From: Euglena gracilis
Lineage: Eukaryota; Euglenida; Euglenophyceae; Euglenales
Direction: 5' to 3'
Length of the DNA stretch: 64,000 nt
Assembly: GCA_039621445.1 (NCBI GenBank)
Contig: CP154956.1
Coordinates: 95,670,406 to 95,734,405 of the forward strand
The position numbers and the translations under genes were made by a program. Numbering within the stretch: position 1 is the first letter of the stretch; each line of letters begins with the position of its first letter. Positions 20,776 through 31,520 of the stretch are shown here, piece after piece. The notes beneath the pieces were generated by a model. That model saw only the letters and a list, made by a program, of their open reading frames with translations. It had not been told where the DNA came from and searched no databases.

Positions 20776-22215
20776 GTACGCTCTCTGTCGGACGAATATG
20801 TATTTCCTCGCCCCCCCCCCCATCCACAGAACACCCCCGGTGTCTTGCGTATTTGGTTTGAAGAGTGTGTGACCCCCCCCCCCAAGTCAGAGATTGCAGA
20901 ACCAGTTCGCTGTGCAAGAGTATGATTTCGAACCCTTTCTGAAACCCGCCTTTTTTGTGAAATAATGGGACTAGCCTTCAGCATGACAAGCCATGAGGCG
21001 CAAACCTGGCTGGCACAAGCGACGACCTGGTCTTGTCCCAGGCGACCCTCCTGAAGCCACTGAATCAGATAGTTATAAAAGCAGTGCGGTTCTGTCACCT
21101 CTGGAAACTTTTGCATGAAATCGTGTCTGCCAGCATTCATGTTTTATGTTGGGAACGTTTCATGCACCCTATCCCCTCAGGAGGGGTCCAGCCAGCCAGC
21201 AGCCATTTTCAATTCTCAGACCCCCATCAGCAAGTTTATTTTATTTATTTATTTCCAGCCACCTGAAGGGCTGCTGGATGGCGACGGATTTTTTTTTTGC
21301 TTTTGGAGGTGCCAAAAATGGGCAGAAAAATGGGTAAAAATGGGTTTGAAAGGCTGGCCAGGGGCAAATACGGGTCAGAAAAAATCGATTTTTCGCATCA
21401 TTAGCAGTTTTTTGGGGGACTTTTGCCTGTCGATTTTTAATATCTGGTTCAATTACCACCTAGTTCCAGCCCTACGATCCCTATGAGCCTGTTGGAGGGG
21501 GGGTCGGCTACCTGCCTATTTCCATCCAACTCAAATTTTCCAGCCTCTGAGCTGGACCCAGGGGGGGGGTCGTTAAGCCACGCCATGTACCAGACTAAAC
21601 ACGTGAACGAAAGCAGGAGCGGTGTTTATTGTTGTGTTTTCTTTGTCCAAATACGATGGGGTTAATTGATAACTGCAATTTCTCCGCAATACCCGCAATT
21701 TTCAAAAAAATTCCGCAATTTTTCTGCAATTTTTCTGCAATGTTTTCCCTTTCCGCAATTCTTTCGCATAAACCTGAAATGCAAGGCAAATGAGAAATGA
21801 GTTCTCGAACGTGTCACAAGGAGGTTCTTTTTTTTTTTGCCATCTTGTGGCAAGTTTGCCAAAATTTGCCAAAATTTACAAATTTCTCAAAATTTGGCAA
21901 ATATTTGGCCTTTCATGTTCCCAGAATTGCAAAAATCATGGTTTGGGCTTTTTTGTCGGAAAAAACGTGAACAAGAGGTCAAAAATTACATCTATGTTCA
22001 AATGACCAGTTTTTTTTATTTTTTCTAAGTCCCCCCCGGCAGAAGTGCATTTATTCCCGGGGGCTGCGATTTCTGCAATTTTTTTTTCAATGCAATTTTC
22101 CCGCATTTTTCCGCAATTTTCCCGCAGGCCTCCGATATCAATTTCCTCCATTTCAAATCGGAAGGGGAAACGTCCATTTGGGGCTGGGCCATCATTTGCG
22201 GTTCCCTCGGCACAG
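20776..22215. repeat. Intron 14: interspersed repeats
   Basis: About 21178-21585 is a copy of the repeat at 6660-7115. About 21680-21770 and 22020-22150 are gcaattt-rich repeats that share the end gcctccgatatcaa with 14280-14400 and 42770-42840. No gene. Confidence 0.55.
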
Positions 22216-22317
22216 TGCACCACCATCGACGTCGTTAACATCCGAGCCGGGATGACCACCGTCACCGCGGACGTCCTGACCGGGCTGCTGAGCAAGGAGC
22301 CGCTCGACGACGAGGAG
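22216..22317 (+). CDS. Gene 1 exon 15
   Basis: Acceptor ggcacag and donor gaggag before gtctgg at 22318. The frame reads CTTIDVVNIRAGMTTVTADV then LTGLLSKEPLDDEE. It is phase 0 at both ends, matching exons 14 and 16. Coding could extend further, as the next 60 bases stay open and GC-rich. No domain recognised. Confidence 0.6.
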
Positions 22318-22812
22318 GTCTGGTCGCCGTCCCACGACCCCCTCGTCCCGGGCCCCACTGATGCCCATGCACCGCACAGCGTACGACTCAGCGCCCCGGG
22401 TGATGGCATGGTGGGGTCAGAGCAGCCGCGCCGCACACCAGAGTGCAGCCACGCGCAGCAGGCTGCAGCGTGGTGTGCACCGCCGCACCATTTGTGCATC
22501 AAACAGCAACCTTGCATGTCAGCAGCTACTTTTTGTTGTCTTATGTGTGAATATTCCTGATGTTTTTTGTTCTTTTCAATTCATTGCATTTATTTATTTC
22601 ATTTTAATTCAATTCATTTTTTATTTTTATAAAATTATTGAACTGTTTTTTCATGCTCCTTTATTTTAAGTGCGACGGGAGCACCTCCTCGCAGCCACCC
22701 TGTGGGGGTGATGCCTAATTTTGGACGTTCATGTTCAATGTGGAGCGGAGAGGCCATGGGTCAGTATGGGGGGCAAAATGGATGCAAGCGGGGCCCAGAC
22801 TGTGGCCGCAAG
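22318..22812 (+). other. Intron 15
   Basis: The first part is open in frame for a further 80 codons and may include coding sequence if the exon 15 donor is wrong. About 22560-22670 is AT-rich. Nothing else recognised. Confidence 0.35.
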
Positions 22813-22908
22813 CGGGCGGTCGGCTTCAACAGCATGGAGGACGTCACGGCGGACGACCCGACAGCGGTCAGCCTGCGGGACCTCGAGCACCTGGCCGTGT
22901 CGCTGCGT
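22813..22908 (+). CDS. Gene 1 exon 16
   Basis: Acceptor ccgcaag. The frame reads RAVGFNSMEDVTADDPTAVS then LRDLEHLAVSLR. It starts in phase 0, matching exon 15. The donor is one of two overlapping GTs at 22907 or 22909, directly before a C-run. Neither closes in frame with the best reading of exon 17. A short acidic helical segment; no family recognised. Confidence 0.6.
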
Positions 22909-23044
22909 GTGCCCCCCCCCACCCCGGGGTTCAACCGCCGCGTACCGGCAGTTTTTCACACAAAAGCCAAAGAATGAAAATTGGTGTTCCCCCCCAAAAT
23001 GTTTTTTCTGTGTTTTTTATTTTTTTATTTTTGGGTTTCCCAAG
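22909..23044 (+). other. Intron 16
   Basis: A short intron with a C-run at the 5' end and a T-rich stretch at about 23000-23035, a conventional polypyrimidine tract before cccaag. Confidence 0.4.
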
Positions 23045-23135
23045 GTCCGACAGCAGCGGCGTGCCCCCAACCCCGTTGGACGCAAGTGGCCGGCGGCCTC
23101 TGGATCGTAGTTTGGGTTCGCCCAACACCTCGCCT
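23045..23135 (+). CDS. Gene 1 exon 17: Ser/Pro-rich linker before the kinase
   Basis: Acceptor tttcccaag. The frame reads SDSSGVPPTPLDASGRRPLD then RSLGSPNTSP. It is rich in Ser-Pro and Thr-Pro and probably disordered. A GT at 23136 gives phase 0, matching exon 18. If that donor is not used, the frame runs to a TGA at about 23199, which would make this the last exon of a separate cyclase-type gene. The start phase does not match exon 16. This is the weakest link between the two halves. Confidence 0.35.
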
Positions 23136-24377
23136 GTATCTTCGTCGAGCGGGGTGCCTTTTCGGCGCTATCGAAGCTTCGAAGCCTCGCATCTTTGAAG
23201 TTTTGCCCCCCTCCCAGGGAGCCGTCGCGCCTGAGGACCTGTCTGATTTCTGCCTGGGAATATGTCAGGGGTCCTGACACCAACCTACCAACCTGGTTGA
23301 GCTGGTTGACATATTCAAACAAATTATCATTTTTTGTGAGGTTTTTGTGTTTGCTCCATTTTGGAAACAATGTCCTCACAACGCAGCACAAGAAGCTCAG
23401 ATAAACAGGTCCCCACCGCCGTGTATTCGATTCAAGGCTTCAAAATTTTCAGCGAAAAATTGTCATGTAGTGTATGCCAAACAAGGACAGTGTCGTTGGG
23501 AAAAGGATTGGCAAATGTGTATCTTGTTTTGAGGTTTGCATTGCTTGGGTGAGTGGTGAGTGGGGGGGGGGGCTCAATTGACACACACACACACACACTC
23601 GCACATAATATATGCACATGTTACGCGCACCCATCCACGCATAACAAGCTAAAAAACTACATATTCGTACTCTAACAAACAGATGTTCCCACCCGTATGT
23701 GTTTCATTTCGGCTTTTCAGCTTTTTTGCCATTTTTCTCACTTTTGGCTGGCAAAATGGCTTTTTCGCCGTTTTGCCAACGGCGAAACGGCTTTTTCGCC
23801 GTTTTGCCAACGGCGAAACGGCTTTTTTGCCGTTTTGCCAACGGCGAAACGGCTTTTTTTGCCGTTTTGCCGAAAAGCCGTTTTGAAACAAAAGGGCTTC
23901 TGATGGGTGGGAACAGACAGCTAGCCCCCCCCCCCCTAATTGTGCCCCCCCCCCCCGAATAACCCCCCCTCAATTTTTTGACCATTTGTCCAAATAGAGC
24001 CCCCCCCCCTTTACACATCGTGACAAGGGAAGGGAAAAAAGCATACCCTGAATAGACCCTCCCTCGGTTTTCGACCATCACTCCGAATAGAACCCCCGGG
24101 GGGCTTCGATTTTTCGGGGGGGTGGACAAATAATCTATTTTCCCAAAGTATCTCAAACATAAAGCGACCTAAAATGAACCTGTTGGAACGCCTGACCCTG
24201 GTTTTCCTTTTCCCCAACCCCGTGCGCACCCCACGTTATGGCCATTCGAAAGGAAAACCCCAGACACGCAATTTTCTGAGTTTAAAAGTAAAAACCAGTT
24301 GGGTTCTATTTTTAGAAGAATAGAACCAGTCGGGGCGGGGTCTGGTGGCCCCGCTCCGCCCACCAAGGGGCGGGGAG
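23136..24377. repeat. Intron 17: gttcccaccc element and C-runs
   Basis: Includes the inverted copy of the gttcccaccc element at 23684-23914, a short CA run at about 23580, and a group of C-run motifs at 23925-24120 with repeated gaccatttgtccaaatag / gaccatcactccgaatag sequences. Confidence 0.6.
23684..23914. repeat. Second 'gttcccaccc' element, opposite orientation
   Basis: The ends gttcccaccc and gggtgggaac flank four units of about 32 bp built on ttttgccaacggcgaaacgg. It is inverted relative to the copy at 14679-14937: the cagaag end lies on the right here and on the left there. Confidence 0.7.
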
Positions 24378-24512
24378 CTGCCACCGCCCATGTCGCCCGT
24401 CTCCATCGACGGGCGGTCGTTCCGGGACATCTTCGGCCGGCTGTGGCGGTGCAGCAAGGAGTGCGTCGGGCAGGGCGGCTTCGGGACGGTCTACCTGGGC
24501 ATCGACGAGCAG
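24378..24512 (+). CDS. Gene 1 exon 18: kinase N-lobe, glycine-rich loop
   Basis: The donor is gagcag before gtgcgc at 24513; the acceptor is ggggag. After LPPPMSPVSIDGRSFRDIFG the frame gives ECVGQGGFGTVYLGIDEQ, a complete GxGxxG nucleotide-binding loop with the following Val and the next strand. This opens the protein kinase domain. The Ser-Pro-rich residues before it continue the linker of exon 17. Phase 0 out matches exon 19. Confidence 0.85.
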
Positions 24513-25190
24513 GTGCGCCCCCAGTCCCCCGGTGCCCCGAAGAAATGGGGGTTCGAGAGGTTGCTTTTTTTCTGAAACCTGGCATGGGATTCGCGTTGGG
24601 GGAGAGGCTCGGAAATTGCAAAACTCCAAAATGCGTTGTATCTATGTTAAACATCATCAATATCCATTTGGTGTGCACAATTTTTGTCTCAGAAACGGTT
24701 TGTTTTGTTATTTTCTTTTCGATTTTCAGTTGGAGCGTGGTGGGAACCATGTTAAATTTGCTTAATAATATGGTTCTAACCCTCAGGATGACACATTTAT
24801 TCTGTGGTGATTAATGAGGAAATGGGGGGGGGGGAATGTTATTTGGGCCAAAGTCAGGTCCCGGGGGGGGGGGACATTGTGTGCAGGTTTCACAGGCAGC
24901 CTCTGACAGATTTAGGCAATGGGATTTCAAGTTTCAATTTCGAAATTTGCAGCACCAATGAAGCATACAAACATAAATCTTACCCCTGTCCAAGACACAC
25001 CCCCACTTGTCGTTGGCACGCCACCTGTATCAACAGCACATTCCTGGAACTTGGCTGTGCCTTGAGGGGGGGGGGAGGCAAGGCAGACCTTTCTGGGGTT
25101 TTTCAGTATGTCGTTTTTTTTGTTGTGCATTCAAGTTTGTTCTATGGTCCACCGATGGCCCTGTGATGATGGGTTCCCTCGGGCTGCCAG
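24513..25190 (+). other. Intron 18
   Basis: G-runs at about 24826-24836, 24859-24869 and 25067-25075. No exon or known repeat recognised. Confidence 0.35.
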
Positions 25191-25298
25191 GGGAAGATCA
25201 GTGCCATCAAGGAGCACATTTTCAAGTGCAATTCGGAGACCATCCGGCAGAAGGTGTCTGTGAACGAGATCGTGATGCTGTGGAACCTGCAGCATGAC
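25191..25298 (+). CDS. Gene 1 exon 19: kinase beta-3 lysine and helix C
   Basis: Acceptor gggctgccag. GKISAIKEHIFKCNSETI carries the ATP-binding Lys of the AIK motif. VNEIVMLWNLQHD carries the helix C Glu and the conserved 'L-x-H' that leads into NIV in the next exon. Phase 0 at the start matches exon 18. No GT donor follows. Ending after gac (25298) gives the family-like LQHDNIV; ending at cat (25295) would use a GA donor. The exact end is unresolved. Confidence 0.8.
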
Positions 25299-25892
25299 CG
25301 GACCCCCTTCTGGGCCTTTTTTCTGGGGTTGGGACCGTACCTAGAGTCAGCGATATGGTGCCTCTTTGGGGCATCGTCATTGAAAATTTGGTCATCTTTC
25401 CAGAGGAAATACAACCTTCCCCCATTTTGTATGCATTCTGATTGATACATTGCCATGCCTGTTTATTGTTGATGCCCCGGTTCCAAATACAAGTGTGCTC
25501 ACCACTGCCGAAGCACGGCTGTGGACTCGCTGCCGCCTTCGGCGGCAGCAATTCCACAGCAAGTGCTCCGCCAGACTTGACGTGACCCCCCCCCCCAGAG
25601 GGGACTGAAAACTTCCAGCGAACCGCCGCCTCTGGTGGTGAAGGGTGTGCTTCTATTTGGACTCCACCTGCCTAATTTGTTTTTGAATACCAGGTTTTAG
25701 GGTGGGTTGTGCTATAGCACACACCCAAAGGCGCCAAAATGGCAATTTTCAAGGAAAATTTGACTGAGTAGGCTGAGAACGGGACCCAAAACTGACCCCC
25801 CAGGAGTCAGGAGGGGGGGGGCACCCCATAACACAAGGCGCCCCTCAGGGGGATGAATAAAGCGAAGCTTGGGCGGGTGGTCCGCAGACAAG
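25299..25892. other. Intron 19
   Basis: A compact inverted motif tgccgccttcggcggca lies at 25530-25546. A C-run lies at about 25587-25596 and a G-run at about 25813-25821. About 25690-25860 belongs to a palindromic element with ggcgccaaaatgg. No gene. Confidence 0.4.
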
Positions 25893-25945
25893 AACATCGT
25901 TTCCTACCAGGGATGTGCCGTCGTCGGCAACTCGCTGGCGATCAT
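25893..25945 (+). CDS. Gene 1 exon 20: kinase N-lobe strand 4-5
   Basis: Acceptor gacaag, donor GT at 25946. It reads NIVSYQGCAVVGNSLAI plus two bases. NIVxYxG is typical of MAP3K/STE11 kinases. The split codon joins exon 21 as Ile followed by MEY, which gives the hinge pattern 'LAIIMEY'. This exon is good evidence that the kinase pieces form one gene. Confidence 0.85.
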
Positions 25946-28287
25946 GTGTGTTGCGTGTGGCCCCCTCTGGTCTGTCTGGTCTGTGGACCATGCCTTTGTG
26001 CAAAAGTGTGGCCACTCCCCCCCCTTGTGCCAGCATGGATGCAGAAATCCACCCCAATAACCCTGCCAACTGCACCAACCCTAATAATTGCATAGGATTG
26101 GGTGTTCAAACGATCTATGCCCCTCATCGATTTCAACCATTTTCAGCACAAAATATGCCAGGGTCGATATAGGGACGGTCAAGAATAGTGAAACAAACAA
26201 AATTCTGGAAGTCTCCTATATTTTGCATCGTACATCTTCGACCATACATCTCTCTAAGGTTTTGCGAACCCCCCCCCCCCCCGGGGGGGGCGGCTGCAGC
26301 CAGCCCCGATTTGGGCCCAGCCCAGCCGCAGCAGCACCCCCCCCCCCCGGGGGGGTGCTGCTAGCCCAGCCAGCCAGCCCATTTTGGGGGGTCCAGCCCA
26401 AAATTTTTCGGCGCGAAGCGCCGAAAATTTTTGAAAAAAACTGTGTTCGAAAGTGGCCAAAAATGGGGTTTGGGGGGCGTTTGGGGCATTTTTGGGGGGT
26501 TTCAGATGCATCATTTTTTCAAAACTGTGTTCTGCAGGTCATTTTTGGGCATTTTTCCGATTTCAGTCCAGCTCGCCCCGGTTCGGGTCCAGCCGGGGTC
26601 CAGCCCCCCCCCCCCTCCCGGGGGGGGCGGGCTAGCAGGGAGGGGCAAAATATGCACCGTGCAGTTTTTGCAGTTTTTTGCAGTTTTCACATTTTGGGGT
26701 TTTTGCAGTTTTTTGCAGTTTTTTGCAGTTTTTTGCAGCTTTTTTTCCTGAAAAAACTGCACACGTGCAGTTTTTTGCAGTTTTTTTTTTTGATTTCAGT
26801 TTTGCATTTTTTGGTGCTCTGCGCCTTGTTACGCTGGATTATATTGTTTGAAAGGTGTTTCTCAAGAAAAAGTCTCTCTCAAAAAATCTCTTCGTGAGTT
26901 GTGTTGTCTACAGTAATCCCACCAGTTGTCTTGCCCCCAACTGTTTTGCCAACTGCCTTGCCTCTCGACACAACAGAAATTGTTGTAGCCACCATTCCAA
27001 AAAAATAGATTGTTTCGGTGACAACGCCACAATTTCTCCCCAACCAAAATCGCTCCATCTCCAACTTGTGCATGTGGTGACAGATGTCACGATGCTTATT
27101 TTGGCAGTCGTCATTTGCACACTCCTGAGCAGATTCAACTAATTATTTTGGGATTCGGGGACTAAATCCAAAAACTGTTTTTTTTGTGCAAATTTTGGTT
27201 GAAGTTGGAGTTTGCGAGATTCGTGGAGACGCAAAGGAGCACGAGCTCCTGTAGAAGATTGGGCCTTGTCCCAAGCATTGTGGCCAAATATCACACAAGC
27301 CAAATGCTTCAAAGAAGTCATTCTTATTTGCAAGAAATTCCCAGACCATTTGGCAATCCCCTAAAGACAGTATTCAAAGTTTTTGATGGTTGTAGTTTTT
27401 TTTTTTAGTTTTGTAGATTTTTTGCATCGTGACATGGGTTAAGTTCATCAGGTGATGGACCGAAAGTTCCAAAACTGAACATCCCATGCAAGAATTAAAA
27501 GCATAGAAACTTTCTGCATATGGGTGTGTGCATTAAATCCATATTTAGCTGTTTGGCACCTCCGTGGGCATGGCCGTCACAAGCTTTGGTGCAGGAAAAC
27601 CAATGTGAACCAGCATCCAAACCAAACACGTAACTTGTGTTTCAGTGCATGAAAACCCAGGTGCAGTGTACCTTGTTGTCATCAGCTCCAAAGCTGTGCA
27701 AAAGTTAGGTGAATTGGGGCGTTCTCATGTGATTACAATTTACTTTGTTTTGCATATGCACACCATTTCAGCTTGTTTATTGTTATTTTTTGTTGATGTG
27801 CAGTTTTTTGCAGTTTTTTGCAGTTTTTTGCAGTTTTTTGCAGTTTTTTGCAGTGCAGTTTTTGACCTACCCGTGTGCAGTTTTTGCCCCCCCCTGGCGG
27901 GCTAGCCAGCCCAAATTTCCAGCCCTAGCCCAGTTCCCCCCCCCCCCCCCCCGGGGTCCTTAAAGAGATGTATGTCTTCGACAATTGTGCTTTTTCTATC
28001 TTGTGTTTAAGTGGGCTGTGCGGCACCCTGCCGCTTCTCTGCGGATGAACGTGGATGGAATGACATGAGAGTCTCATGAGAGTAATTCCAAAGAGCAAGG
28101 ACCGAGGTGGGCTTTTACAACAAGGGGGAATGGAAAGGACAAGGTCAAGAAATACCCATACCGAAAGGCAAACAACACAGTCATTCTTGGTTACTGCAGG
28201 AGCATTAACAGCAGGAGCATTGGCGCGTTGTTTGTTACACAAGATATTCCATCATTCCACATCAACAAACACTCTCCCCCCCCACAG
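25946..28287. repeat. Intron 20, containing a 1.7-kb hAT-like element
   Basis: Mostly the mobile element at 26243-27974. The remainder, 25946-26234 and 27983-28287, is moderate-GC DNA without recognised coding. A C-run before cacag closes the intron. Confidence 0.6.
26243..27974. mobile_element. hAT-like non-autonomous element, 1.73 kb, 8-bp target-site duplication
   Basis: The terminal inverted repeats catacatctctctaagg (left) and ccttaaagagatgtatg (right) match at 16 of 17 bases. Both flanks carry tcttcgac (26235-26242 and 27975-27982). Inner borders are C/G-run palindromes. A ttttttgcag decamer is tandemly repeated near both ends (about 26655-26780 and 27798-27855). No transposase-like reading frame was seen in the 1.0-kb centre. 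Known: 8-bp duplications characterise hAT elements. Partial copies lie at about 19605-19967 and 56830-56938. Confidence 0.75.
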
Positions 28288-28426
28288 CATGGAGTACATT
28301 TCCTGTGGGTCGCTGGACTCCATCGTGAAGTCCTTTGGCTGCATTTCCGAGGGCGTCGCGGTGCAATACACGCGGGACACCGTTCGTGGGCTCGCGTTTT
28401 TGCACGAGCATGGTGTGGTTCACCTC
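28288..28426 (+). CDS. Gene 1 exon 21: kinase hinge to catalytic His
   Basis: The acceptor is a C-run followed by acag. MEYISCGSLDSIVKSFG is the hinge and helix D, and VQYTRDTVRGLAFLHEHGVV is helix E leading to the catalytic-loop His. This is the classic MAP3K layout. Ending after cac ctc with a GC donor (before gcccag at 28427) gives His-Leu, and exon 22 supplies Asp-Val-Lys-Pro, an 'HLD' variant of HRD. Using the later GT at 28433 would insert residues into the catalytic loop. Confidence 0.85.
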
Positions 28427-29820
28427 GCCCAGGTCGCAGCTCTCCCTGGGTTTTGCTTTCCATCAGATTATGTTCTTTACATTAATGTATTACACTAACT
28501 GTAATAATTAATTACATTAAATGTATTTTGTATTTGTGTTAAATATATATACATATATATATATATTTATTAATATTTAGATAAGAGATGTATTTAGAAA
28601 AATATATTAATTATTTAGTGTGAAATATAATTACATTAAATACTACATTAAAGATTATTATTGTTGAATAAAAAAAGAAATTTGAAAATTTTCTTTATTA
28701 TGTATTCATTATGTTATTAAACAACCAACCAACCAACCAACCAACCAACCAAATCAACAAATCAACAAATAAGCAAACGTATATATGTATATATGGCAGG
28801 GGGTTTCTTCAGGGCCCCCCTGGGGGGGCTTCAGAATCTCCATGGGGGGGGGGTCGGAGAAAAATTTTGGAATATTAATGGAATAGGGTTAGGGTTAGGA
28901 GTTCGGCCTAATTTTAGTTGTGCACCTAACTCTAATCTGTAAGTAGGCTTAAAGATAGGCCGAACTCCTAACCCTAACCTTACTCCATCAACAACGCAAA
29001 AAAAATTGACCCCCCTCCATATCTGTATATAGATGTAGATATAGATGTAGATATAGATACCCGTGCCCCCCCCCCCCGGACAATTGACGCCCCCGGGCAA
29101 TTGTCACCCCTGGTTGTGCCGGCCAATTTGTCACCCCGGGAAATTGTCACCCCCTTCTGTGCTACCCAATTTGTCACCCCCCCCCCCCGTTTACAGTATT
29201 GCACTGTGAACTTTCTTTTCGCCAACATGACTCGATTGATCTTCTATTTCGGTACAATGCGCTGAGAACTTTCGCATACCAAACATTCTGATATTGTATT
29301 GCACGACCATAGATACATTTTCTCTGCGTGTTTCAGATGATGTTCTTGGTCATTTGGTTTAAGTGTGACTTACGTGGGTGGGCAATTGACACCCCCGGGC
29401 AATTTTCACCCCCCTCTGTGCCGGCCAAATTGTCACACTGGGAAATTGTCACCCCCCACCGTGCTGCCCAATTTGTCACGCGACAATTGCCCATGGGAGG
29501 GCGGGCGGGTATAGATATAGATATAGATAGAGATAGAGATGTGGATATAGATATGGATATGTACATAGATATAGATATATATATATATATATATATACAG
29601 ATATGGATAAAGATATGGATATGGATATGGATATATATGTATGTATAAATATAGATATGGATATAGATATAGATATAGATATGATGTATATAAATAAATG
29701 ATTTATAAAGGTTGATGATGAACAAATAAATGATTTATAAAGGTTATTTTTGAAGGCTCTTTAAGGCTCATAGAAAAAAAATGCCTTGGTGCGCGGGCGC
29801 CACTGCCGCGGCCCGCCCCG
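28427..29820. repeat. Intron 21: AT-rich DNA, foldback, 'caattgtcac' repeats
   Basis: 28480-28790 is AT-rich, with an aacc tetranucleotide run at about 28722-28750. About 28795-29010 is a foldback element whose arms hold agggttagggttaggagttc and its complement. 29020-29065 and 29507-29680 are gatata-type simple repeats. 29075-29190 and 29385-29490 hold direct copies of a gggcaattgtcaccc motif. No exon found. Confidence 0.6.
28870..28995. repeat. Foldback element with telomere-like ttaggg motifs
   Basis: gggttagggttaggagttcggcc is mirrored by ggccgaactcctaaccctaacc about 60 bases later, with a short spacer. The same arrangement of a reiterated ttaggg-like motif in opposed arms is seen in the foldback at 2838-3562. 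Confidence 0.65.
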
Positions 29821-29955
29821 GACGTCAAGCCGGCCAACGTGCTGCTGGACCAGTACGGCACGTGCAAGCTGGCGGACTTCGGCACGGCCACCGCGCTGTC
29901 CAACCTGATGGAGCTGCACAACGGGCTGATGGGCACCCCGGTCTACATGGCCCCC
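29821..29955 (+). CDS. Gene 1 exon 22: kinase catalytic loop to activation segment
   Basis: DVKPANVLLDQYGTCKLADF then GTATALSNLMELHNG and LMGTPVYMAP. It contains the catalytic Asp, the Lys and Asn of the loop, the DFG motif and the P+1 loop. The activation segment matches STE11/MEKK-type kinases. No AG precedes the Asp codon (the bases are ccccg), so the acceptor is non-canonical or carries a sequence error. The end is ccc before gcccac at 29956. If base 29956 is exonic, the split codon with exon 23 gives the Glu of APE. Confidence 0.85.
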
Positions 29956-30883
29956 GCCCACAGCCCTGCGGGGGAACTCCTACCCCCCCCCCCCAACACC
30001 ACCTTCCCCTTTTGCCACCTACCGCGGCTTCGCTTTAGGGAAGTGGGTGAGCGCCATGGGGAGTCACGGGGTAGGGCACTCCCGACCCCGGGTTTCGGAA
30101 TGGTTTTAGCCCACACCCTGATGCAGAACACGCGGGGGCCCGAGAAAATGGCCATTGTCAAGAAAAAGTATTTCTGGGCCGGCTCGGTCCGGGACCAAAA
30201 CCGACGCCCGGTGGGGGGGAGGGGGCTGGGCAGCCCCCCCCCCCCCGGAATTGATAATGAGAACTTGTTCCCCCCTCGGTGCACCCCCACCCCTGCCATT
30301 ACAAATACCCCCTGCCTCTCCGAGGATTTCTTGGGGGAGTTGGGAAGCCCCGCATCCTGTTCTGTGTTTTGTCTTGCAAAAGAATTTCTCTGCGGGGGGA
30401 GAAAGTATGTGAGGTAATTATATATTATATTACATTATTATTATATTGTATATATTATATGAGTGTTAGAGGTGCATGGGGGTGGATCCCGTCCTCCGTT
30501 CCTGCGATATTGGGAAGTTGTCACCAGCCAACCTGCTGGGGTCAGAATCCATCGGTCAGCCTTCTCTGCCAGTGCCACCCCCTGCCCGGAGAAACTGTTA
30601 GGGTCTCACCCTGTAAATTGTCAAGGTCGCTGCTACCAGCCAGCTGTCATCGTTTCAAGGTGTCAGGGTTGCATTGTCTATTCGACATGGCCATCCATTT
30701 GAAGCAAATTAAAGTATAGTTCGTTTTATTTTAATTCTTTATTCCCAAACTGGAAAGGTATTGTTTTATTATGCCAAAATACACAGCTGTTATCAAAACC
30801 AAAGAAAATTTAAAATTGGACCACACCATCAATAATGGTCGGAGAACAAAGCGGTTGTGCAGCGACGCAGTGCTCTGCTGAAG
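29956..30883. other. Intron 22
   Basis: C-runs at about 29981-29992 and 30233-30246, an AT-rich stretch at about 30415-30465 and a diverged gaaactgtca element at about 30500-30670. No gene. Confidence 0.45.
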
Positions 30884-30972
30884 AGAGGGTTTCGGGCGTC
30901 ACGTCGGACGTCTCCGACATCTGGAGCTGGGGCATCACGCTGGCCGAGGTCCTCAGTGGGAAGGCGGCCTAC
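30884..30972 (+). CDS. Gene 1 exon 23: kinase helix F
   Basis: Acceptor gctgaag. It reads ERVSGVTSDVSDIWSWGI (the first Glu from a split codon), then TLAEVLSGKAAY. SDIWSWGITLAEVLSGK is the conserved DxWSxGxxxxEMxxGxxP region of subdomain IX. The exon end is tac before gcccag at 30973 (a GC donor, the same hexamer as after exon 21). Phase 0 out matches exon 24. Confidence 0.85.
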
Positions 30973-31438
30973 GCCCAGGGACATGTGGCCACCTGTATGG
31001 CACCGTAACTTCATTCCATTCCTTCATCTGACCCCAAATCCATCCGTCCAGGCGAACCAGGAAACTTCTTGCGGATAATTGGTCTAACCTCATCTGTTCC
31101 GCTTCCCCGCCCCCCCAAAAGCAACCCAAGTTTGGAGAACCTCCTTGCGATTTACCTTTCTTTCAGCAGAATAGGATCATGCTGTTTTTCTATTTTTGCG
31201 CGTAAGAAAGCAAAATATTTTTTTTGTTTTGTTTTGGAAACGTTTTGGAAGCGCGAAAAAATGGGATTTTTTACCCACCCCACCCGCGCCGCGCCAAAGT
31301 TCTGTTCAAGTACTCTGTCTGGTGCCATACACCGTTCAGGGTGGAGCACACGCGTCCTGCTGGCCATCCAGTGTGTCCAACTGCGATTGGTTTTCTTCCG
31401 ACGTGTCCTCTGCATCGGACGCGGACCTCCCGCCCGAG
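30973..31438 (+). other. Intron 23
   Basis: A short intron without recognised repeats. The last 100 bases stay open in the exon 24 frame, so the acceptor may lie earlier. Confidence 0.4.
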
Positions 31439-31520
31439 GCAATCCTGTTCGGGCTGTACGGCGGGACACTGATGCCAGCCATCCCTGCCTGGGCCGCCGC
31501 CGCCTGGATTGGCCGTTGGG
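31439..31520 (+). CDS. Gene 1 exon 24: kinase subdomain X
   Basis: Acceptor cgcccgag. It reads AILFGLYGGTLMPAIPAW, then an Ala-rich stretch. The pattern 'A-h-h-F-x-h-x-x-G-x-x-x-P-x-I-P' is that of subdomain X in MAP3Ks. The 3' border is uncertain: several GC and GT possibilities lie between 31498 and 31530, and the phase needed by exon 25 (2) points to a GT near 31523-31528. The end given here is approximate. Confidence 0.65.
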
